Source of the DNA: an uncultured Oscillospiraceae bacterium
GTDB taxonomy: Bacteria > Bacillota > Clostridia > Oscillospirales > Oscillospiraceae
Direction: 5' to 3'
DNA length: 9,056 bases
Assembly: GCA_934655935.1 (NCBI GenBank)
Contig: CAKUHJ010000080.1
Span: 1 to 9,056 of the forward strand
Positions within the stretch are counted from its first letter, which is position 1. Each line of letters begins with the position of its first letter. A program made the position numbers and the translations under genes. Of the stretch, positions 1-5,767 are shown one piece after another. Below the pieces are notes generated by a model. That model was given only the letters and a program-made list of their open reading frames with translations, did not search any database and was not told the origin of the DNA.

Positions 1-387
1 TCCAACATCGTCATCCCGCTCGGCGCGACCATGCACATGGACGGCTCTGCCATGGCAGCCATTATGAAGGTTGCGTTCCTGTTCGGCATGTTCGGCCAGG
101 ACTTCACGACCGGCCGCGCGATTCTGGCCATCATTGTCGCCGTCTTCTCCTCGGTTGCAATGTCCGGCATCCCCGGCGGCGGCGGAACGGGCGAGCTGGT
201 GCTGTGCTCGATCTTCTTCCCGGAGCATCTGGCTGTGGCCTTCCCCATTGCGCTGGCGCTCGGCAATCTGGTCGATCCCCCCGCGACGATGGTCAACTCT
301 GCCGGAGACTATGTGGTTTCGTTTATCGTCTCGCGCTATGTCGACGGCAAGGATTGGCTTCAGAAACGCCTTTCCGGAAAAGCATAA
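1..387 (+). CDS. Dicarboxylate/amino acid:cation symporter (DAACS family), C-terminal fragment
   Basis: The frame is open from the first base and ends at TAA, giving 128 residues; the N-terminal two thirds lie outside the window. The fragment carries the C-terminal transport core of the GltP/GltPh/DctA fold. It has a TM7 motif IPLGAT-MHMDGS (the family's NMDGT), a re-entrant hairpin HP2 motif SGIPGGGG, and a TM8 motif DPPATMVNSAGD. The last contains the conserved Asn and Asp (codons at 295 and 307) that bind sodium and substrate in the family. By alignment to GltPh from memory, the arginine that contacts the acidic side chain (R397) is alanine here, its partner D390 is glycine, and N310 is histidine. 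The substrate is therefore probably not glutamate or aspartate. The family drives uptake with sodium or protons across the cytoplasmic membrane. The gene converges with the minus-strand permease at 510-1778. Family is secure; substrate is unknown. Confidence 0.92.
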   Translation, partial: SNIVIPLGATMHMDGSAMAAIMKVAFLFGMFGQDFTTGRAILAIIVAVFSSVAMSGIPGGGGTGELVLCSIFFPEHLAVAFPIALALGNLVDPPATMVNSAGDYVVSFIVSRYVDGKDWLQKRLSGKA

Positions 388-453
388 CTGCAGCCCTTCA
401 ACCGATAAGGCAGCAGATAGGAAATCTGCACATTCAGACCAATATAATTCAGC

Positions 454-490
454 AAAAAGAGCTGCAGCGAAATAAAAATCGCTGCAGCTC
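454..490 (-). terminator. Rho-independent terminator of the holB-ricT-permease block
   Basis: The arms GAGCTGCAGCGA (459-470) and TCGCTGCAGCTC (479-490) form a perfect 12-bp stem around an 8-nt A/T loop. Read on the minus strand the stem is followed directly by five T (458-454). The permease stop codon lies about 20 nt upstream. On the plus strand no T run follows, so it is not an obvious terminator for the symporter gene. The gap before it (388-453) holds only a weak 6-bp dyad (413-418 / 424-429) without a T run. Confidence 0.88.
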
Positions 491-509
491 CTTGCGTTCA
501 ATATGGAAG

Positions 510-1778
510 TCAGGCCCAGACAAACCAGCAGTAGAGATAGCCGCTCAGCACGGCCAGCAGCGTGAACGGAACGCCGATGCGGAGGAAGTCCGAGTTCTTC
601 ACCTCGTAGCCGTTCTTGCGCAGGATGCCGATGGCGGCGATGTTCGCCGAGGCGCCGATGGGCGTCAGGTTGCCGCCGAGCGTTGCGCCGACGAGCAGGC
701 CAAAGTAGAGCACAAATGGCGAGCATCCCATCATCTGCGCGATGCCCTGCACAACCGGCAGCATGGTGGCGACATAGGGAATGTTGTCGATAAACGCCGA
801 GAAGAGCACCGAGCCCCAGACAATCAGCGAGTACATGAGAAAGAGATTGCTTCCGCCGAGGCTGACGAACATGGCGCTGATGTCCTCCATAAGGCCGGTT
901 TCGGTCAGCGTGCCGATGACGACAAACAGACCCGCCAGAAGGCCGAGCGTTTCAAAGTCAATCTCGCTCCACGCAGTCTGGACCGCCTCCCGGTTTTTCT
1001 TGACCAGCAGCTCGCGCAGCAGGCCGATGAGGAAAATGCCCATGCAGATAAAGCCGTTCGTGAGCGCCGGACGGCCCGGAATGAACGACGCGGCGATGAG
1101 CAGCGCGACCGTCGCAACCAGAAGCCAGGAGGGCACATAGTCTGTCACAACCGTGGGCTCGCCCGTGGTGACCGGCTGGCGGTCCTTGCGGAAGATGAGC
1201 ATGATCACAGGAATGGTGACCAGCGCGCCCAGCTCAACCGCCCAGAAGATGCTGAGCTTGCCGTCCATTACGATAAAGTCCAGGAAGTCCATGTTGGCGT
1301 AGCCGCCCAGCATGATGGACGTCGTGTCGCCCACCAGCGTCGCCGCGCCCTGCAGGTTGGAGGAGACGGCAATGCAGATCAGCAGCGCGACGGGCGAAAG
1401 CTTCAGCCGCTGCGCAATGGCAAGCGCGACGGGCGCAATCATCAGGACCGTCGCCACATTGTCCACAAACGCGGACACAACGCCCGAAAATACGGACAGC
1501 GCCACGGCGACCCACATCAGGTTCGGCGTTTTCTTGAGCATCAGATCCGCCATCCGCTCCGGCATTTTGGAGAACGTAAACAGCGAGACCGTGCCCATTG
1601 TGCCCGAGAGCATCAGAAGGACGTTCCAGTCGATGGCGGAAACCACATTCCGGACGGGCATTGCGCCGGAAATGACGAAGATCGCCGCAGAGGCCAAGAC
1701 AACCCAGAGCCGCTTTTTGGGCAGCAGGATCATCAGAGTGTACGTCAGTGCAAAAAGGATGATCGTAAACAGCTTCAT
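510..1778 (-). CDS. ArsB/NhaD-type ion or anion permease (SLC13/IT-superfamily-like)
   Basis: This is a 422-residue polytopic membrane protein, the usual length for ArsB/NhaD/P-protein permeases (Pfam CitMHS-like). Two repeated halves are visible. Half one has AIDWNVLLMLSGTMG (about 48-62), SAFVDNVATVLMIAPV (102-117) and GDTTSIMLG (150-158). Half two has IDFETLGLLAGLF (273-285), SAFIDNIPYVATMLPV (327-342) and GGNLTPIGASANI (368-380). The paired DN motifs (D106, D331) and the NLTPIGASAN signature are family hallmarks. A hydrophilic loop near 197-215 separates the halves. The ATG at 1778 has AAAGGA about 9 nt upstream. It begins 54 nt after the ricT stop with no visible promoter; a small GC hairpin (1806-1820) lies in the gap but lacks a T run, so co-transcription with ricT is likely. 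No arsR or arsC lies nearby, so arsenite export is not supported; sodium/proton exchange or organic anion transport are alternatives. Confidence 0.88.
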   Translation of the reverse strand: MKLFTIILFALTYTLMILLPKKRLWVVLASAAIFVISGAMPVRNVVSAIDWNVLLMLSGTMGTVSLFTFSKMPERMADLMLKKTPNLMWVAVALSVFSGVVSAFVDNVATVLMIAPVALAIAQRLKLSPVALLICIAVSSNLQGAATLVGDTTSIMLGGYANMDFLDFIVMDGKLSIFWAVELGALVTIPVIMLIFRKDRQPVTTGEPTVVTDYVPSWLLVATVALLIAASFIPGRPALTNGFICMGIFLIGLLRELLVKKNREAVQTAWSEIDFETLGLLAGLFVVIGTLTETGLMEDISAMFVSLGGSNLFLMYSLIVWGSVLFSAFIDNIPYVATMLPVVQGIAQMMGCSPFVLYFGLLVGATLGGNLTPIGASANIAAIGILRKNGYEVKNSDFLRIGVPFTLLAVLSGYLYCWFVWA

Positions 1779-1832
1779 GGCAGGTATTCCTTTCTTTTCT
1801 CTTAACCGCGCGCCGCGCGGGATAGGCCGATA

Positions 1833-3275
1833 TCAGGTCCCTTCCGTTGCCTTCGGGGGCTGGCCCTGCGCGCCGCCGGGACGTCTCGGGCGGCGGCGTC
1901 TGGGCCGGGATGCGCTCTGCGCGCCGGACGGCTGCGCCTCGCCGCCCTCCGGCTTTTTCTCTGTGCGGGGCGCAGGCCTGCGCTCCGGGCGGGAATCGGG
2001 GCGGCGCTCCTGCTTCGGAGCGGGCTTGCGCTCCGGAGCCGGCTGCTGCGCGGACTCCGGCTTTGCCTCCGTGCCGCGGCCCTTTCCGCCGCGGCTTCTT
2101 CTGCGGCGGCGCGGGGCGGCGGCGTCCTCCGGCTGCTTTGCGGCAGCGGCTTCGGCAGGCTCGTCCGAGGGCGGAGCGTCAACCGTGACAACGTCGTCGT
2201 TGTAGATGACCTCCGGCAGCGCCTCAAACGGCTCGTCCTTCTTGACGACCGGGCGCGGCTTCGAGGAAATAGGGGCCAGATCCTTCGGAATCGGAGGATC
2301 GTTTTTGCGCGCCTTGCCGTTGCGGAGCACGCAGATATCACAGTTGTGATAGCAGCCGATATTTTCCGGGTGGTCCTCCATGCGGACCTTGACGCACTGG
2401 CGCAGAAGATTGACCTCCGTAACGGTGCCGCGCCCGTCGGGCGTGTCCACGAAGGACTCATTCTTGGGCGCGGTCTTTAGCAGGTCCTCATAGGCCTCCT
2501 GCTCATACTTGAGGCAGCACATCAGCCTCCCGCAGGTACCGGAGATTTTGGTCGGATTCAGACTCAGATTCTGCGTCTTGGCCATCTTGATGGAGACCGG
2601 CTGGAAATCGTCCAGAAATTCCTTACAGCAGAAGGGCCGGCCGCAGACGCCGAGACCTCCGACCATTTTTGCCTTATCGCGCACGCCGATCTGCCGCAGC
2701 TCAATCCGGGTGCGGAACACAGAGGCCAGGTCCTTGACCAGCTCGCGGAAGTCCACGCGTCCGTCGGCGGTGAAGAAGAAGAGAATCTTGCTGCCGTCAA
2801 ACGCGCATTCTGCCGATACCAGCTGCATCTGCATGCCGCGCTCCTGGATTTTCTGCTGGCAGACCTCGAAGGCCTTCTTTTCCTTCTGCAGATTTTCCTG
2901 ATTCGTACGCTCGTCCTGCGCGGTGGCGCGGCGCAGAACCTTCCGCAGCGGCAGCACAACCTCGGCTGCGCGGACAGTATGGTTCGCGCCGGTGCACAGA
3001 CCGAACTCGTCGCCGCGCGCCGTGTCGATCACGACGTGCTCTCCTGCGTTCAGGCTCAGACCGCAGGGGTCAAAATAATAAATTTTTGCATTGTTGCGGA
3101 AACGAACGTCCACAACCTCGACGGCTTCGTCAGCCGGAGCGGCGGCTTGCGCCGCGGGATTTTCTTTGCTGACGGCCTCCGCAGCGGAGCTTTCCGCGCC
3201 GGCGGCTTCCGCATCGGGCTCATTCTGGCTCCCGGCTGCCTGCTGTGCCGTAAGCTCAGGGGTATATTCTTGCAT
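1833..3275 (-). CDS. ricT: PSP1-domain iron-sulfur protein RicT (YaaT homologue) with long disordered tails
   Basis: The 480-residue protein has a YaaT/RicT core at about 52-330. The PSP1 region (about 105-200) is followed by CGRPFCC (C211, C216, C217) and CGRLMCC (C248, C253, C254), the paired Cys motifs of the family. In Bacillus, RicT works with RicA and RicF as an Fe-S complex that directs RNase Y mRNA processing and affects sporulation, competence and biofilm formation. Two parts exceed the roughly 275-residue Bacillus protein. One is an Ala/Glu-rich N-terminal leader (1-50). The other is a 110-residue C-terminal tail whose last 92 residues hold about 21 Arg. An additional C308-x3-C312-x2-C315 motif follows the core. 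The ATG at 3275 has AGGAG 6 nt upstream, so the leader is genuinely translated. It lies 38 nt after holB, matching the holB-yaaT order known from Bacillus. The core function is well supported; the role of the tails is unknown. Confidence 0.93.
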   Translation of the reverse strand: MQEYTPELTAQQAAGSQNEPDAEAAGAESSAAEAVSKENPAAQAAAPADEAVEVVDVRFRNNAKIYYFDPCGLSLNAGEHVVIDTARGDEFGLCTGANHTVRAAEVVLPLRKVLRRATAQDERTNQENLQKEKKAFEVCQQKIQERGMQMQLVSAECAFDGSKILFFFTADGRVDFRELVKDLASVFRTRIELRQIGVRDKAKMVGGLGVCGRPFCCKEFLDDFQPVSIKMAKTQNLSLNPTKISGTCGRLMCCLKYEQEAYEDLLKTAPKNESFVDTPDGRGTVTEVNLLRQCVKVRMEDHPENIGCYHNCDICVLRNGKARKNDPPIPKDLAPISSKPRPVVKKDEPFEALPEVIYNDDVVTVDAPPSDEPAEAAAAKQPEDAAAPRRRRRSRGGKGRGTEAKPESAQQPAPERKPAPKQERRPDSRPERRPAPRTEKKPEGGEAQPSGAQSASRPRRRRPRRPGGAQGQPPKATEGT

Positions 3276-3313
3276 GTAGAACTCCTATCTGCCGCGGCTC
3301 GCGCGGCTGCGTT

Positions 3314-4267
3314 TCAGTAAAGCTTTGCGGCCAGAACGCCTGTGACCGCGCCGCAGGAGACGTTTGCGGCAAGCTGATCGGCGGCGGACTGCAAAAGGCG
3401 GATGGCCTGCAGAAGCTCCGCGCCGCTTCGGTTTTTCAGAAGCTCGCCGTGCAGCGGCAGCATAACCTGCATGCCGCCGCGCGCCTCCATCGCGCCGCAG
3501 AAAAGCTCCAGAAGCTGTGTCAGAGCCTCGAGCATCTGCTCGCGCTTGTATTTTTCCATGGGTAAAAGCTGCCGCAGAAGGCCCATCCGGTCCTTTCTGC
3601 AGTAGGCCTCCGCCAGCGCCTGAACGGCAGGGGTCAGAAGCGGACCTGCCAGCAGCGCCGACGCCTGGCCGAGATAGCCATCCGCGCGGGCGTAGGCGGC
3701 GGAAAGCTCCTCCGGCGTCCGGTCCGGATGCTGCGCGGCGAGGATCGGCAGCGCCTGCTCCAGCCGGACCGGCGTAAGAGCAAGCTCTGCGCAGCGGCTG
3801 CGGACCGTAGGAAGAAGCTGGGCGGCGTTTGTGGTGTAGAGCAGGAACACCGCATAGGCAGGCGGCTCCTCCAGAATCTTGAGAAGCGCATTCTGCGCGG
3901 GCTCGGCCATGTCCTGCGCGCGCGGAAGAATGTAGACCTTTTTTCTGCCCTCGTTCGGGCGGATAAAGGCGTCGGCGCGCATTTTCCGGATCAGCTCAAC
4001 GGGAAGCGTCTTGTGCTCCGCATCGTCCACCGTGATGACGTCCGGGTGCTGGCCGGAAAGGACCTTCCGGCAGGCCGGGCACACGCCGCAGGGGACCTCG
4101 CCCTCCGCGGTGCATTCCAGCGCTGCGGCCAGAATGCGCCCCAGCGTGTGCCGCCCGGAGCCGGGCACGCCGCAAAGCAGATAGCAGTGGCCGGCCCTTC
4201 CGCTGTCAAAGGCGGCCGAAAGCCGCGCCTTGAGCGCCTCATTGCCGGCAAAGCCTTCAAAACGCAT
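3314..4267 (-). CDS. holB: DNA polymerase III subunit delta'
   Basis: The 317-residue protein is a clamp-loader AAA+ subunit. Visible elements are a degenerate P-loop GVPGSGRHT (33-41), a zinc module C52-x7-C60-x2-C63-x2-C66, the segment NALLKILEEPP (126-136), and the clamp-loader SRC motif in TVRSRC (154-159) with the conserved arginine finger. Delta' works with delta and tau to load the beta clamp on primed DNA. The Walker lysine is replaced by Arg-His, consistent with delta' subunits being ATPase-inactive in many bacteria. I chose the ATG at 4267, with GGGAGG 7 nt upstream and the conserved MRFEGFAGNE start. The longer in-frame ATG at 4330 would lie upstream of the predicted -10 box and adds only unconserved residues. 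It is first in the block holB-ricT-permease; the usual tmk, yaaQ and yaaR partners are not next to it. Confidence 0.93.
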   Translation of the reverse strand: MRFEGFAGNEALKARLSAAFDSGRAGHCYLLCGVPGSGRHTLGRILAAALECTAEGEVPCGVCPACRKVLSGQHPDVITVDDAEHKTLPVELIRKMRADAFIRPNEGRKKVYILPRAQDMAEPAQNALLKILEEPPAYAVFLLYTTNAAQLLPTVRSRCAELALTPVRLEQALPILAAQHPDRTPEELSAAYARADGYLGQASALLAGPLLTPAVQALAEAYCRKDRMGLLRQLLPMEKYKREQMLEALTQLLELFCGAMEARGGMQVMLPLHGELLKNRSGAELLQAIRLLQSAADQLAANVSCGAVTGVLAAKLY

Positions 4268-4307
4268 GCGCGGGCCTCCCTCTTCCAAGCTTATACTCCA
4301 ATTTAAT

Positions 4308-4337
4308 AGTATATCAGCTTTTTTGCGCAAATGCCAT
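4308..4337 (-). promoter_or_regulatory. Putative sigma-A promoter for holB-ricT
   Basis: On the minus strand, TATACT (4308-4313) matches the -10 consensus in 5 of 6 positions. ATGGCA (4332-4337) matches the -35 in 4 of 6, with an 18-nt spacer that is A-rich and contains the 10-bp palindrome TTTGCGCAAA (4322-4331). The predicted start of transcription near 4301 leaves a leader of about 34 nt before the holB ATG at 4267. It lies just after the terminator of the preceding gene, where a new promoter would be expected. Confidence 0.55.
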
Positions 4338-4347
4338 ATATTTTTTT

Positions 4348-4376
4348 AAAAAAGCGCCCCGCACAGGCGGGACGCT
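4348..4376 (-). terminator. Rho-independent terminator of the flavin reductase gene
   Basis: On the minus strand AGCGTCCCGC (4376-4367), a CTGT loop and GCGGGGCGCT (4362-4353) form a 10-bp stem with one G-T wobble, followed by six T (4353-4348, counting the base that pairs the stem end). It lies about 50 nt after the stop codon at 4426 and separates this gene from the holB promoter. Confidence 0.9.
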
Positions 4377-4425
4377 CAGCGTGTCAAAACCCCCGCAGCG
4401 TCTGCGCCGGAGCGGGGCGCTTCCG

Positions 4426-4935
4426 TCATTCCCGAACGAGCGTCCGGATGATTTCCCCGACATAGAGGTCGTGAAAATCGCGCTTCGGATAGACCTCCTC
4501 GCAGAGTCCGGCGTCCAGAAAGCCCTCGGGAAGAATCGGCGCGCGGTAGAGCTTCCGGCAGACCAGCACAAGGTTTGCCTCCTCAAAATAGGTATAGCCC
4601 TCCGCAAAAACCGGGTGAAGGCCGGCAGCGGCCACCTTGTCTCCGTCCCGCCCGGAGTGCGAGCCGAGATAGGAAAGCGCCTTCCGGAAGCCGTCCGGGA
4701 AGAAGCTGAGGGTGTACAGGCTCTCCCGGTCGACAAATTCCTTGGTATAGCGCTGCGGGCGGACGTAGGCCACCGCCGTCGGCCGGTTCCAGAGGAAGCC
4801 CAGATGCCCCCAGCTGGCAGTCATGGTATTGTAGCCGCCTGCGGCGTCGCCGGCGGTGACAAGCATCCAGTCCTCTCCGATGCGCGTAACCGGGTTCAGG
4901 GGAAGCGAACGGACGTCTGTTTCATGAAAATGCAT
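4426..4935 (-). CDS. Flavin reductase-like (FMN-binding split-barrel) protein
   Basis: The 169-residue protein fits the flavin reductase-like domain, a split beta-barrel that binds FMN. The best motifs are YNTMTASWGHLGFLWNRP (35-52), AYVRPQRYT (56-64) with the following EF, and the GRDGDK segment (95-100). Such proteins bind flavin and may reduce it with NAD(P)H or serve as flavin-binding oxidoreductases; the physiological substrate cannot be read from sequence. The ATG at 4935 is preceded by AGGAGG with 9 nt spacing. An in-frame ATG at 4956 lies upstream of that ribosome site and is rejected as start. The upstream gap to the ABC permease (187 nt) contains a large hairpin but no convincing promoter; the downstream side has a clear terminator, so the gene may be monocistronic or the last gene of the AbrB-ABC unit. 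Family is confident; specific role is open. Confidence 0.87.
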   Translation of the reverse strand: MHFHETDVRSLPLNPVTRIGEDWMLVTAGDAAGGYNTMTASWGHLGFLWNRPTAVAYVRPQRYTKEFVDRESLYTLSFFPDGFRKALSYLGSHSGRDGDKVAAAGLHPVFAEGYTYFEEANLVLVCRKLYRAPILPEGFLDAGLCEEVYPKRDFHDLYVGEIIRTLVRE

Positions 4936-5052
4936 AGCAGTATCCCTCCTGAGCATATTTTATGCGCAAATCAGAGCGCATGGTTCGGGGCGGCAGCCCG
5001 CCGGGCAGGGAACGCTTCTGCCGGCTGCGCAAAAGATTCCCCATCCGTTTTT

Positions 5053-5094
5053 CAGCGCCGGGCGACAGGCGCATGCCCCTGTTTCCCGGCGCTG
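5053..5094. repeat. Long perfect inverted repeat (hairpin) without a T run
   Basis: The outer arms CAGCGCCGGG (5053-5062) and CCCGGCGCTG (5085-5094) pair perfectly. A 2x2 internal loop then leads to a second stem, ACAGG (5065-5069) with CCTGT (5078-5082), closing on an 8-nt loop. It lies 28 nt after the ABC permease stop (minus strand) and 118 nt before the flavin reductase ATG. On the minus strand the hairpin is followed by AAAAAC, on the plus strand by TTATGA, so it is not a standard intrinsic terminator in either direction. It may protect the 3' end of the ABC mRNA or be an atypical terminator. Confidence 0.8.
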
Positions 5095-5122
5095 TTATGA
5101 TAGCATATTTTACGGCAAACCG

Positions 5123-5767
5123 CTACAGGTCCGTTTGCAGAAAGCGAAGCTCAGACCGCCTGAGTGCAAGCAGGCTCAGAAGCGCGTAGACCAGCAGCCC
5201 GCCGAAGAAAACCGGCAGCTGCCGGAACTGGTCGGCAGGGGCGTAGCTTTCGCAGACCGTCTTCATGTACGGGACAATATGGTCCAGCGTCTCGGCAAGC
5301 ACAAGATAGAAAAATTCCGCAATGCTGGCCAGCACGAAGGGCTTGCCGAGATCATAGGCGTTGCGGTAGTGCAGCGGAAAGAAAATCAGGTTGAACAGCC
5401 CCATCTGCACAAAGCCAAGGCCGAGAAAGGCCACGTTCGCCTCGATGCCCACCGCATTGTTGGCGCCGAAGCGTGCGCGCAGCAGCATAAACGGCACACA
5501 GGCCAGCGCCTGCAGAAGCTGCAGCGTGCAGGCCGTCAGCAGCCGCGCGCGCACCACGTCGCGCTTGGTCACCGGCAGCAGCATGATGTAAGCCAGGTCG
5601 CGGTTTTCCCGCAGCGACTGCATCCAGAGAAAAATGCCGAGCGAGCTGTAGAAAAAAGTCACATAGTAGGGATAGTTCGGCACAAGCAGCAGCGCGCTCA
5701 GGCACAGAAACAGCAGCGGCACCGGCGACATGGAAAGCCGCCATTCCTTTTGCAGCAAAGCCCTCAT
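5123..5767 (-). CDS. ABC-2 type transporter permease
   Basis: The 214-residue membrane protein begins with the short cytosolic segment MRALLQKEWRLS and a first hydrophobic segment (about 15-30). Further ones lie near 33-50, 76-96, 110-132, 143-160 and 184-202, giving six likely membrane spans. The cytosolic segment MLLPVTKRDVVRARLL (62-77) resembles the SLP.KR.DIV motif of ABC2_membrane_5-type permeases, small export subunits that pair with a separate ATPase. The ATG at 5767 overlaps the ATPase stop by four bases (ATGA), with GGGAGG 7 nt upstream inside the ATPase gene, indicating translational coupling. Such pairs in Firmicutes typically export peptides, antibiotics or lipids, or serve cell-envelope stress, but the substrate cannot be inferred here. 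Confidence 0.86.
   Translation of the reverse strand: MRALLQKEWRLSMSPVPLLFLCLSALLLVPNYPYYVTFFYSSLGIFLWMQSLRENRDLAYIMLLPVTKRDVVRARLLTACTLQLLQALACVPFMLLRARFGANNAVGIEANVAFLGLGFVQMGLFNLIFFPLHYRNAYDLGKPFVLASIAEFFYLVLAETLDHIVPYMKTVCESYAPADQFRQLPVFFGGLLVYALLSLLALRRSELRFLQTDL

Noticed and set aside
510..1778. Arsenite efflux pump ArsB as a specific name
   Set aside because: Family resemblance only; no arsR, arsC or arsA nearby, and related NhaD and P-protein permeases share the same motifs.
204..1805. A 533-residue plus-strand open frame antisense to the permease gene
   Set aside because: It is low-complexity, rich in His, Arg, Gln and Asp, with no domain, and is an antisense shadow of a clear membrane protein gene in GC-rich DNA.
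1806..1820. Terminator between ricT and the permease
   Set aside because: The arms CCGCGC/GCGCGG form a 6-bp hairpin, but only two T follow on the minus strand, so termination is unlikely.
1312..2205. Plus-strand Arg/Gly/Ser-rich frame opposite the ricT tail
   Set aside because: Composition mirrors the Arg/Pro/Ala-coding tail of ricT on the other strand; no ribosome site or motif.
4268..4330. Longer N-terminus of HolB from ATG 4330
   Set aside because: It would lie upstream of the predicted -10 and includes the ribosome site for ATG 4267; residues are not family-like.
4381..5100. Plus-strand 239-residue frame opposite the flavin reductase gene
   Set aside because: Antisense shadow; the minus-strand frame has the conserved flavin reductase motifs and a strong ribosome site.
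4936..5122. FMN riboswitch upstream of the flavin reductase gene
   Set aside because: The conserved FMN-element sequences are not present; the only structure is the symmetric hairpin at 5053-5094.
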